Below are positions 9,521 through 17,337 of a stretch of DNA of 64,000 nucleotides, piece by piece; position 1 is the first letter of the stretch; the number at the start of each line of letters is the position of its first letter. Position numbers and translations under genes: made by a program. The DNA is from Streptomyces sp. ACA25 (lineage in GTDB: Bacteria > Actinomycetota > Actinomycetes > Streptomycetales > Streptomycetaceae). The notes under the pieces are model-generated. The model worked only from the letters and a program-made list of their open reading frames with translations. It ran no database searches and was not told the DNA's origin. Where the stretch lies: assembly GCF_028200735.1 (NCBI RefSeq), contig NZ_JAQKPV010000003.1:124001-188000 (forward strand). The letters are read 5' to 3'.

Positions 9521-9569
9521 GGGCCCGTTTCCCCGTCGTGCGGGCCGGTGTTGACGTGGGAACGGGCCC
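9521..9569 (-). terminator. Hairpin after ispE
   Basis: GGGCCCGTT followed by CCC (9521-9533) pairs with GGG then AACGGGCCC (9558-9569), leaving one bulged base and a loop of about 24 nt. It lies 30 bp downstream of the ispE stop on the minus strand and upstream of the ABC-F gene, so it is probably a terminator or attenuating hairpin. Confidence 0.5.
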
Positions 9570-9598
9570 GCTGCCGAAGGGCCGCCGGTGCCGGGCCG

Positions 9599-10540
9599 CT
9601 ACGGGGTGGTGACCGTGGCGCCGGGAGCGGGGGACGTGGTGGGACGGGCGGTGCGGCAGGTACCGGACGCGGCCAGAGTCCCGGCGATCCGGGCCGCGGC
9701 GTCGGCGTCGGATGCCAGAAAGGCGCAGCTGGGCCCGGAGCCGGAGACCAGGCCGGCCAGCGCCCCGGCGTCGGCCCCGGCAGTGAGGGTCTGTGCCAGG
9801 GAGGGCCGCAACGACACGGCGGCCGGCTGGAGGTCGTTGAAGAGCGCCGCGGCCAGGTCGTGGGCGTCGCCGGTGCGCAGCGCGGCGAGAAGGGCGGCGT
9901 CCGCCTCCGGGGCTGCGGGATCGGCGAGGTCGAACGCGGGGTCGGTACCGGCGGCGAGGTCGCGGAGCCGGTCGCACTCGCGGTAGACCTCGGGGGTGGA
10001 CAGGCCGCCGTCGGCGAGGGCGAACACCCAGTGGAAGGTGCCCTTGACCTCCAGCGGCGTCAGCTGCTCACCCCGGCCGCGGCCGAGGGCCGCTCCGCCG
10101 ACCAGGCTGAAGGGGACATCGGAGCCGAGTTCGGCGCACAGCTCGAGCAGCTCCTCGCGCGGGGTGCGGGTGTCCCACAGGGTGTCGCAGGCGAGCAGGG
10201 CACCGGCTGCGTCGGCGCTGCCGCCGGCCATCCCGCCCGCGACCGGGATGTCCTTGGCGATGTGCACGTGCACGTCCGGGGTACGGCCGTGGTGGGCCGC
10301 CAGCAGCTCGGCCGCGCGGGCGGCGAGGTTGCCGCCGTCCAGCGGCACCTGGTCGGAACCGGGACCGGTGCAGGTGACGCGGAGGGCGTCGGCGGGTGTG
10401 ACGGTGACCTCGTCGTACAGCCCCACCGCGAGAAAGACGTTCGCCAGATCGTGGTACCCGTCCGGGCGCACGGCACCGACGGCGAGCTGAACGTTGACCT
10501 TCGCGGGGACGCGGACGGTGACGGCTGCGGTGCGGGGCAT
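9599..10540 (-). CDS. ispE: 4-diphosphocytidyl-2-C-methyl-D-erythritol kinase
   Basis: GHMP-family kinase of the non-mevalonate isoprenoid pathway; phosphorylates CDP-methylerythritol. The 313-aa product begins TVRVPAKVNVQLAVG, typical of IspE, with RPDGYHDLANVF near residue 25 and the ATP-binding loop GGMAGGSADAAGALL near 100. The ATG at 10540 has GGAG 9 nt upstream. The frame also offers a GTG at 10627 overlapping the rsmA stop (GTGA), which would add 29 low-complexity residues, so the start is not certain. It is codirectional with and downstream of rsmA, the conserved actinobacterial order. Confidence 0.92.
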   Translation of the reverse strand: MPRTAAVTVRVPAKVNVQLAVGAVRPDGYHDLANVFLAVGLYDEVTVTPADALRVTCTGPGSDQVPLDGGNLAARAAELLAAHHGRTPDVHVHIAKDIPVAGGMAGGSADAAGALLACDTLWDTRTPREELLELCAELGSDVPFSLVGGAALGRGRGEQLTPLEVKGTFHWVFALADGGLSTPEVYRECDRLRDLAAGTDPAFDLADPAAPEADAALLAALRTGDAHDLAAALFNDLQPAAVSLRPSLAQTLTAGADAGALAGLVSGSGPSCAFLASDADAAARIAGTLAASGTCRTARPTTSPAPGATVTTP

Positions 10541-10623
10541 GAGGGGGGACTCCGGTGCTCTGTTCGGGCCGGCGCCGGCTCCGCCGGGGCGGACGGCCGG
10601 GCCGGGAGGCTGCGGGGTGGTGG

Positions 10624-11481
10624 TCACTGCGGCCGGTGTTCGGCGATGGCCGCGAAGTCCTCGACGGTGAGCGCTTCGCCACGGGCCTGCGGGGAGACGC
10701 CGGCGGCGGTGAGCGCGGCCTCGGCCGCGGCGGCGGAACCGGCCCAGCCGGACAGCGCGGAACGCAGCGTCTTGCGGCGCTGCGCGAAGGCGGCGTCGAC
10801 CACGGCGAAGACCTCCTCGCGGCTCGCGGTGGTGACGGGCGGGTCGCGGCGCACCAGGGACACCAGGCCGGAGTCGACGTTCGGCGCGGGCCAGAAGACG
10901 GTCCGGCCGATCGCCCCGGCACGCTTCGTGGTGGCGTACCAGGCGGCCTTCACCGAGGGCACGCCGTACACGCGGGAGCCGGGCGGCGCCGCCAGCCGGT
11001 CGGCGACCTCGGACTGCACCATGACGAGGGACCGCTCGATGCCGGGAAAGGTCGCGAGCATGTGCAGCAGCACCGGAACGGCGACGTTGTACGGCAGGTT
11101 GGCGACCAGCGCGGTGGGCGGCGGGCCGGGCAGGCCGGTGACCCGCATGGCGTCCGCGTGGACCAGGGAGAAAGAGCCGGCCCGCTCCGGCGCGCGGGCG
11201 GCGATGGTGGCGGGCAGCGCGGCGGCCAGCACGTCGTCGATCTCGACGGCGGTGACATGCCCGGCGGCGCGCAGCAGCGCCAGAGTCAGGGAGCCGAGGC
11301 CGGGGCCGATCTCCACCACGGTGTCGCCGGGGTGGAGATCGGCGGTGCGCACGATGCGGCGCACCGTATTGGCGTCGATCACGAAATTCTGGCCCCGCTG
11401 CTTGGTGGGGCGTACGCCGAGCGCGGCGGCCAGCTCACGGATGTCGGCGGGGCCCAGCAGCCCATCCGTTTCGGAGGTCAC
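10624..11481 (-). CDS. rsmA: 16S rRNA (adenine1518/1519-N6)-dimethyltransferase
   Basis: KsgA dimethylates two adjacent adenines in the 3' hairpin of 16S rRNA during small-subunit maturation. The 285-aa SAM-dependent enzyme shows GQNFVID near residue 30, motif [16 protein letters not shown] near 62, and the N6-methyltransferase catalytic NLPYNVA near 128. It starts with GTG at 11481. Only 21 bp separate it from tatD; in many actinobacteria an rpfB gene sits between them, and here it is absent. Confidence 0.95.
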   Translation of the reverse strand: MTSETDGLLGPADIRELAAALGVRPTKQRGQNFVIDANTVRRIVRTADLHPGDTVVEIGPGLGSLTLALLRAAGHVTAVEIDDVLAAALPATIAARAPERAGSFSLVHADAMRVTGLPGPPPTALVANLPYNVAVPVLLHMLATFPGIERSLVMVQSEVADRLAAPPGSRVYGVPSVKAAWYATTKRAGAIGRTVFWPAPNVDSGLVSLVRRDPPVTTASREEVFAVVDAAFAQRRKTLRSALSGWAGSAAAAEAALTAAGVSPQARGEALTVEDFAAIAEHRPQ

Positions 11482-11502
11482 CGGTGCAGTCTACGGTCGC
11501 GC

Positions 11503-12345
11503 TCAGGCACCGAATGCCCGCAGGGTGTTCGCCGCGACGTGCGCGGACAGCTCGTCCTCGGGCAGTCCCAGCACCTCGGCCATGGCCCGCAGGGTGACCG
11601 GGAGGAGGTAGGGCGCGTGCGGGCGTCCGCGGTAGGGCACGGGAGTCAGGAACGGGGCGTCCGTCTCGACCAGCACCAGCTCCGGCGGGGCGGCGGCCAG
11701 GGCGTCCCGGAGCGGCTGGGCATTCTTGAAGGTGACGTTGCCCGCGAAGGACATGAAGTAGCCGCGCTCCGCGCAGACCCGCGCCATGCCGGGGCCGCCG
11801 GAGAAGCAGTGGAAGACGGTGCGCTCCGGGGCGCCCTCCTCCTCAAGGAGGCGCAGCACGTCCTCGTGGGCGTCCCGGTCGTGGATGACCAGGGTGCGGT
11901 CCAGTTCCTTGGCGAGCGCGATGTGACGGCGGAACGAGCGCTGCTGAGCGGCGATGCCGTCCTCGCCGGTGCGGAAGTAGTCCAGGCCGGTCTCCCCCAC
12001 CGCTTTCACCTCGGGCCGGGCGGCAAGCTCGGCGATCTCCGCCAGGGCCGCGTCCAGCACGCCGGGGCCGCCCTCGCGCTCCAGCCGGGGGGCCTCGTTG
12101 GGGTGCAGGGCGACGGCCGCCCACACACTGTCGTGCTCCGCGGCCACGCGCACCGCCCACCGGGCGCGCTCCACGTCGCAGCCGATCTGCACCACCCGGG
12201 TGACACCGACCGCGGCGGCCTTGGCGAGCGTCTCGGCCACAGTGCCGTCCTGCATGTCCAGGTGGGTGTGCGAGTCGGTCACTGCCACCGCGAGCGGCTG
12301 GGGCGGCGGGGGCAGGGCGGAGGAGGTCTTCGCGGACGTGGACAT
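11503..12345 (-). CDS. TatD-family metal-dependent hydrolase
   Basis: A 280-aa amidohydrolase-fold protein of the TatD family, probably a metal-dependent 3'-5' DNase. Metal ligands are visible in TDSHTHLD (near residue 25), in GLDYFR, HDRDAHED and HCFSGG, and in VETDAPFL near the C-terminus. The first 20 residues are a family-atypical low-complexity tail, and an internal start is possible. It leads the tatD-rsmA-ispE cluster. Confidence 0.92.
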   Translation of the reverse strand: MSTSAKTSSALPPPPQPLAVAVTDSHTHLDMQDGTVAETLAKAAAVGVTRVVQIGCDVERARWAVRVAAEHDSVWAAVALHPNEAPRLEREGGPGVLDAALAEIAELAARPEVKAVGETGLDYFRTGEDGIAAQQRSFRRHIALAKELDRTLVIHDRDAHEDVLRLLEEEGAPERTVFHCFSGGPGMARVCAERGYFMSFAGNVTFKNAQPLRDALAAAPPELVLVETDAPFLTPVPYRGRPHAPYLLPVTLRAMAEVLGLPEDELSAHVAANTLRAFGA

Positions 12346-12387
12346 ACCGTTGATCCTACGACCGGCGGCGGGCGCGGCTGCCGCGCC

Positions 12388-12666
12388 TCAGGTCACCGGG
12401 CGGTCGGTGCGTACCGGCTGCGCCCGGGCGACGGCGTCGACCAGCCCGGCCCGCATCACGCGGACCCGGTGCCCCTCGCAGCTGTCGCAGACCGGCTCGG
12501 CCAACGGGGAGTGCACCGGACGGCCGTCCGTGTAGTGCTGCACGAAGGGGCGGCCCCGCTCATCGAGGTGGTGCTCCACCAGGTAGGACTGCTCCCAGCC
12601 GTACCCGCAGCTCAGGCAGACGAAGGCGTAGGCTTCCTCGGCGGTCTTCCGGATCGGGTCCTTCAT
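12388..12666 (-). CDS. Small zinc-ribbon protein
   Basis: A 92-aa cytosolic protein with two Cys pairs, CLSC (near residue 16) and CDSC (near residue 67), spaced as in a zinc ribbon. The ATG at 12666 is preceded by GGGGAGC; the longer frame to 12768 is not supported. It lies between rsmI and tatD on the same strand. Homologues in this position are usually annotated as hypothetical; the function is unknown, with nucleic-acid or protein binding suggested by the ribbon. Confidence 0.75.
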   Translation of the reverse strand: MKDPIRKTAEEAYAFVCLSCGYGWEQSYLVEHHLDERGRPFVQHYTDGRPVHSPLAEPVCDSCEGHRVRVMRAGLVDAVARAQPVRTDRPVT

Positions 12667-12779
12667 CGCTGCTCCCCGGGTCGCCGTGAGACGGCAGCAG
12701 CGGCCGGACGGCCGTCGGAGTACGCCGGAACCTCCAGGAGATGCACCGGCTGCCCGGGCCTCCGCCACTCCCGCTACCT

Positions 12780-13676
12780 CTACTCGTTCGTACTAGTATG
12801 CCCGGATTTCTTCTCCGAGACCACTGCGTCGAACACCTCACGCCGGGGCACTCCGGCTTCCTTGGCGACCTCCACGATCGCCTCCTTCCGGCGCTGTCCG
12901 GCCGCTTCCCGCTCCCGCACCCGCCGCACGAGCTCCGGGGCGCCGAGCACTCCAGGGCCGGCCGGCTGCGCGCCCTGGACCACCACCGTGATCTCCCCGC
13001 GCACCCCCTGCCCGGCCCAGTCCGCCAGCTCCCGCAGCGGACCCCGCCGGACCTCCTCGTACGTCTTGGTGAGCTCCCGGCACACCGCGGCCGGACGGTC
13101 GCCGCCGAAGCGCTCCGCCATCGCCGTCAGTGTCGCGGCCAGCCGGTGCGGCGCCTCGAAGTAGACGAGCGTGCGCCGCTCGTCCGCCACCTCCGCCAGC
13201 CGGGCGGAGCGCTCCCCCGCCTTGCGCGGCAGGAAGCCCTCGAAGCAGAAGCGGTCCACCGGCAGCCCGGACAGCGCGAGCGCGGTCAGCACGGCGGACG
13301 GCCCCGGCACCGCGGTGACCCGCACGTCCCGTTCCACCGCGGCGGCCACCAGCCGGTAGCCGGGGTCGGAGACGGACGGCATCCCGGCGTCGGTGACGAG
13401 CAGCACCCGGGCGCCCCCCGCCAGCTCCCCGGCCAGCTCCTCGGTGCGGGCGGCCTCGTTGCCCTCGAAGTAGGACACCACCCGGCCGGTTGTGCGCACC
13501 CCCAGCGCCTGGGTGAGCCGTCGCAGCCGCCGGGTGTCCTCCGCGGCCACGATGTCGGCGCCCGCCAGCTCCTCGGCCAGGCGGGGCGGGGCGTCGGCGG
13601 GGTCACCGATGGGGGTGCCGGCGAGCACCAGAACGCCGGCCGCAGCAGCTGTCGTCGAACCTGTCACACCGGCCAT
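12780..13676 (-). CDS. rsmI: 16S rRNA (cytidine1402-2'-O)-methyltransferase
   Basis: Methylates the ribose of C1402 in the ribosomal P site. The 298-aa tetrapyrrole-methylase-fold protein has LVLAGTPIGDPADAPPR near the start (family LYVVPTPIGN), AEDTRRL near 40, GMPSVSDPGYRLV near 100 and VPGPSAVLTALALSGL near 122. ATG 13676 overlaps a GAGG; GTG 13667 has better spacing from that GAGG and is an alternative. It is divergent from the mannosyltransferase gene with 31 bp between starts, a conserved Streptomyces arrangement with back-to-back promoters. Confidence 0.94.
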   Translation of the reverse strand: MAGVTGSTTAAAAGVLVLAGTPIGDPADAPPRLAEELAGADIVAAEDTRRLRRLTQALGVRTTGRVVSYFEGNEAARTEELAGELAGGARVLLVTDAGMPSVSDPGYRLVAAAVERDVRVTAVPGPSAVLTALALSGLPVDRFCFEGFLPRKAGERSARLAEVADERRTLVYFEAPHRLAATLTAMAERFGGDRPAAVCRELTKTYEEVRRGPLRELADWAGQGVRGEITVVVQGAQPAGPGVLGAPELVRRVREREAAGQRRKEAIVEVAKEAGVPRREVFDAVVSEKKSGHTSTNE

Positions 13677-13707
13677 CCTCGCAGGCGCCGGCCGCACGGA
13701 TGCCAAG

Positions 13708-15429
13708 ATGGCCCGCGTGAGGAGCAGCCATACCGCGCCGGAAGCCCCGGCGCACGACGATGTCCCGCAGCCGCAGAGCTGGGAGCAGAGACTGCGCGGG
13801 TTCGGGTGGGCGCCCCGGCCCCGGGCAGGTGTGCGGGACCGGCTGGTGCCGCCGTTTCCCGAGCCCGGCACCCAGCTCTGGCAGTTCTTCGGCGTCGCCC
13901 GGCCAGCGGCCCACCGGCTCGCCCGCTGGGTCGGCTGGGGAGGGCCGCTGCTGGTCGCCCTGGTCGCGGGGGTGCTGCGGTTCCTGCGGCTCGACCAGCC
14001 GCACGCGGTGATATTCGACGAGACGTACTACGCCAAGGACGCCTGGTCCCTGCTCCAGCACGGCTACGAGACCTCCTGGCCGGAGGACGCCAACGAGAAG
14101 ATCCTCGCCGGCACCGTCCCGCTGACCGACACCGCCGCGTACGTGGTGCACCCGCCGGTCGGCAAGTGGACCATCGCGCTGGGTGAATGGGCGTTCGGGA
14201 TGACCCCGTTCGGCTGGCGGTTCATGATGGCGGTGCTCGGCACGCTTTCCGTCCTGATGCTGTGCCGCATCGGCCGCCGGCTGTTCCGGTCCACCGCGCT
14301 GGGCTGCCTGGCCGGGCTGCTGATGGCCGTCGACGGGCTGCACCTCGTGATGAGCCGCACGGCGCTGCTCGACCTCGTGGTGATGTTCTGGATCCTCGCC
14401 GCCTTCGGCTGCCTGCTGGTGGACCGCGACCGGACCCGGGCGCGGCTGGCCGCCGCGCTGCCCACCTCTCCGGACGGGCTCCTGCGCCCCGACGCGCGGA
14501 CCGGTGCCCGGCTGCGCCTGGGGCTGCGGCCCTGGCGGGTCCTCGCCGGAATCAGCCTGGGCCTGGCCTTCGCGACCAAGTGGAACGCGCTGTACGTACT
14601 GGCCGCGTTCGGCCTGCTCCTCGTGCTCTGGGACGTCGCCGCCCGGCGCACCGCGGGCGCCCCCCGCCCCGTACGGTCCGTGCTGCGACGGGACGCCCTG
14701 CCGGCCTTCACCTCGCTGGTCCCGGTGGCGCTGGTGGTCTACGTCGCCTCCTGGGTGGGCTGGCTCACCACCTCGGGCGGCTACTACCGCGACTGGGCCG
14801 CCACCAGCGGGGCGGACAGCGGCCACACCTGGATCCCGGAAGCGCTGCGGAGCCTGTGGCACTACAGCAGCGAGGTCTACCGCTTCCACGTCGGCCTGAC
14901 CTCGGAGCACACCTACGAGTCGCATCCGTGGAGCTGGCTGGTCGTCGGCCGCCCCGTCTCCTACTTCTACGAGTCCTCCGAGCAGGGCGAGGACGGCTGC
15001 GCGCACGCGAGCGGCTGCGCCACCGAGGTCCTCGCGCTGGGCACCCCGGTGCTGTGGTGGGCCGCCTGTTTCGCCCTCGGGTACGCGCTGTACCGCTGGC
15101 TGTTCCGCCGGGACTGGCGGGCCGGGGCGGTGCTGTGCGGCGTGGCCGCCGGCTACCTGCCGTGGTTCCTGTACCAGGAGCGCACGATCTTCTCGTTCTA
15201 CGCCGTGGTGCTGGTGCCGTTCCTGTGCCTGGCGGTGGCGATGATGGCCGGCGCGCTCCTCGGCCCACCGGGCTGCCGGGAACGCCGCCGCGCCGCCGGG
15301 ATCGTCGTCAGCGGACTGCTGGTGCTGGCCGTCGCCTGGAACTTCGTCTACTTCTACCCCCTGTACACCGGCATGGAGCTCCCGCTGGACAGCTGGCGCA
15401 CCCGCATGTGGCTCCGCACCTGGATCTGA
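13708..15429 (+). CDS. pmt: Dolichyl-phosphate-mannose protein mannosyltransferase (PMT)
   Basis: A polytopic membrane enzyme that transfers mannose from polyprenyl phosphate to Ser/Thr of secreted proteins. From ATG 13708 it is 573 aa. After a soluble N-terminus and the first membrane helix, the catalytic external loop shows the acidic FDETYYAKDAW, followed by HPPVGKWTIALGEW. About ten further hydrophobic segments alternate with loops, including SHPWSWLVVGRPVSYFY near residue 420. GTG 13717 is a possible later start. It is transcribed away from rsmI. In Streptomyces this gene glycosylates lipoproteins and serves as a phage-receptor pathway. Confidence 0.93.
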   Translation: MARVRSSHTAPEAPAHDDVPQPQSWEQRLRGFGWAPRPRAGVRDRLVPPFPEPGTQLWQFFGVARPAAHRLARWVGWGGPLLVALVAGVLRFLRLDQPHAVIFDETYYAKDAWSLLQHGYETSWPEDANEKILAGTVPLTDTAAYVVHPPVGKWTIALGEWAFGMTPFGWRFMMAVLGTLSVLMLCRIGRRLFRSTALGCLAGLLMAVDGLHLVMSRTALLDLVVMFWILAAFGCLLVDRDRTRARLAAALPTSPDGLLRPDARTGARLRLGLRPWRVLAGISLGLAFATKWNALYVLAAFGLLLVLWDVAARRTAGAPRPVRSVLRRDALPAFTSLVPVALVVYVASWVGWLTTSGGYYRDWAATSGADSGHTWIPEALRSLWHYSSEVYRFHVGLTSEHTYESHPWSWLVVGRPVSYFYESSEQGEDGCAHASGCATEVLALGTPVLWWAACFALGYALYRWLFRRDWRAGAVLCGVAAGYLPWFLYQERTIFSFYAVVLVPFLCLAVAMMAGALLGPPGCRERRRAAGIVVSGLLVLAVAWNFVYFYPLYTGMELPLDSWRTRMWLRTWI

Positions 15430-15617
15430 AGGGCTCGGGCATCCGTTCAGGAACCTTGGCGCCGGTGACCGTGGGGTGCGGGGCGGAGCCTCCTCCTGCA
15501 CGGATGACGGAATGGCGGATGCCGGCGGGCTCGCGGGAGTCGGCACCACCTCGCTGCTCGCGGTGCCGACCAGATCCTCACGAAGATCAATAGCGAACAG
15601 ACGTCACGCGCGTGACG

Positions 15618-16520
15618 CTAGCCGCGGCCGACTCGGTTCAATGCCGCCTGCTTGGCCTGTTCGTACTGCTTCAGCTCCGCCCTTGACCTCTTGACAAGTT
15701 CCCGGCTCGCTTCGGACTGTGCTGTCTGTACCTTTTCGTGCAGACCGGTCTCCAGCTGGCAGTCCAGATCCAGCCCAGCCAGTTCCAGCTCCCGCTCGCC
15801 GCTCGACTGCACGGAGGACTCGTCCTCGAGTGCCTCGCGGATCTCCTGCCGGGGGTCGTCCAGCGCACGGTAGGAGAGGCCGTACCCCTGCATGCACCGA
15901 GCCCACGCGTCCTCTGCCCGTGTGAATGCGGCGGACGTCTGGGTGGCCAGGATGATCTCATTGCTCAGCTGCTCCACCGTGTAGTACAAGTCGGGCCAGT
16001 CTTCACCGTAGAGCTCGGCCTGTGCACGGCTGACACAGGAGTCGGGGTCGTAACTGATCACCAGCCCCTCGGACAGCTCGATCTCCCGGTGGTTGTCCTC
16101 CTTGCCGAGCAGCGCCAGCCGCCAGCGCTCCTCCTCCTTCGCGGGGAGGCCGGCCAGACGGTCCGCGTTGGGGTCGGGCGGCCTCCCGGCCAGCTGCTCG
16201 ACCGTCAGGCCGTAGCCGTCGCTCCTCGCCCAGTCGGGCCGCAGCAGCGCGAAGGGGCTTGCAGCCGCTTCGCGTCGGTGGTCGGGCTTCTCGACCACCG
16301 TGTACACGTGCCCGCGTTCGCGCATACATGCCCGGACTTCCGCTTCCTCCGCCTTCCACAACGCCGCATCGTCCTCCGCGGAGAAGTCGAGGACAGCGTC
16401 CAGCGGTCGGGGGTCCGGCGGAGGCGGGCCGGCCTCGTGGCCGGATGTCTGGCATCCGGCCACGAGGAATACCGCCACGACCGTGGACAGCAACGTGGCG
16501 CGCACAGGTGTCAGCACCAC
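15618..16520 (-). CDS. Putative lipoprotein of unknown function
   Basis: A 300-aa exported protein. The N-terminus has a hydrophobic core (LLSTVVAVFLVAGC) ending in the lipobox VAGC with the acylated cysteine at residue 23. The rest is charged and helical, with Cys residues (ACMRERG, DSCVSR, RCMQGYG, DLDCQ) and an acidic-basic C-terminal coiled-coil-like stretch. The start GTG codons at 16520/16517 overlap the end of the upstream inhibitor gene by up to 10 bp, implying co-translation. No family was recognised; similar proteins in Streptomyces are anonymous. Confidence 0.75.
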   Translation of the reverse strand: MVLTPVRATLLSTVVAVFLVAGCQTSGHEAGPPPPDPRPLDAVLDFSAEDDAALWKAEEAEVRACMRERGHVYTVVEKPDHRREAAASPFALLRPDWARSDGYGLTVEQLAGRPPDPNADRLAGLPAKEEERWRLALLGKEDNHREIELSEGLVISYDPDSCVSRAQAELYGEDWPDLYYTVEQLSNEIILATQTSAAFTRAEDAWARCMQGYGLSYRALDDPRQEIREALEDESSVQSSGERELELAGLDLDCQLETGLHEKVQTAQSEASRELVKRSRAELKQYEQAKQAALNRVGRG

Positions 16521-16909
16521 CTATTGGAACCGATCCCGTTGCGGAAGAGGCCACCCACGGCTTCCGGGGCCCGCGTGTCGATGAGCCTGCTGCCCCGCTG
16601 GAGCCGGTAGCTGCCGTTGCCCCCCTGATTGGTGCCCGGCCAGATCGTCACATGGCACTGGGTCCCATTGTTGAAGACGGACTTGGCGCGGGCGAACTTG
16701 TCGTAGATACGCAGGTTGCTGTTGTTCCCGTACACCTTGCCCGGCGTGCCACCACCGCTGGTGTACAGGTAGGCGCACAGCGCACCCGGGGGGCAGTCCG
16801 ACCAGGCCGCGTGGGCCGGGGTGGCGGTCGCTCCCAGCCCGAGACCGGCCAGCAGTGTGGCCCCCATGGTGATGCCGATCTTCGCGCGCAGTGCTTTGAC
16901 ACGGCTCAT
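16511..16909 (-). CDS. Secreted peptidase inhibitor family I36 (beta/gamma-crystallin-like)
   Basis: A 132-aa exported protein. A signal peptide (residues 1-34, KALRAKIGITMGATLLAGL, ending TPAHA-A) is followed by a mature domain of about 98 aa with four cysteines and the WSDCPPGALCAYLY opening and RIYDKF segment typical of the Streptomyces I36 metalloproteinase-inhibitor fold. ATG 16909 was chosen because the signal peptide begins there; the frame upstream to 17119 is not real. It is the first gene of a two-gene unit with the overlapping lipoprotein. Inhibitory activity is inferred from the family. Confidence 0.78.
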   Translation of the reverse strand: MSRVKALRAKIGITMGATLLAGLGLGATATPAHAAWSDCPPGALCAYLYTSGGGTPGKVYGNNSNLRIYDKFARAKSVFNNGTQCHVTIWPGTNQGGNGSYRLQRGSRLIDTRAPEAVGGLFRNGIGSNRWC

Positions 16910-17337
16910 CGTGTTCTCTTTTCGCCGACTCTTATCCGTCACCTGCAGCCGCTGCCGCAGGACGGAAGAAGGCTCACAGGCGGCAGGAGGGTGCTCAACG
17001 CACAGCGGTGTCCCAGGGACGACAGGATCTCGGCCTGCGCGTGACCTGCGCGTTCCCACCGCTGTGGGACGGCTGGTGCGAGAGGGGTGGGACGGCCGGT
17101 GCGCCGGCGGGGGCGTCACGCCGAGCCCGTCGTCCTCCGGCCGGGCCGCGCCGGCCGCTGTTCCCGTCCACGGGTGTGCCGTCGCCGGCCGGGATAGGGT
17201 CTGGCGCGGTGGTCATCCGCGCTGCCGGCTCCCCGGGGCCCGTGCGGGGCGGACGGCTCCACGACCGAACCCGCCCGAACCCGCTGCCCGGCGGCACTGC
17301 CGCCGGTGGCGGAGCACGCCGCAGAAAGCGCCCGCTT
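16910..17337. promoter_or_regulatory. Divergent promoter region with inverted repeat
   Basis: Intergenic region between the I36 inhibitor gene (minus) and the VanZ-RDD gene (plus). CACAGCGGTG (17001-17010) and CACCGCTGTG (17057-17066) are perfect 10-bp inverted repeats, and the second overlaps a CCCAC-CGCT-GTGGG hairpin. The plus-strand gene may begin earlier, for example at GTG 17209, in which case part of this is coding. Confidence 0.4.

Noticed and set aside
7475..11611. 1378-codon plus-strand open frame
   Set aside because: Runs antisense across the ABC-F, ispE and rsmA genes. Its Gly/Arg/His/Pro-rich translation matches no family; it reflects G+C codon bias opposite real genes.
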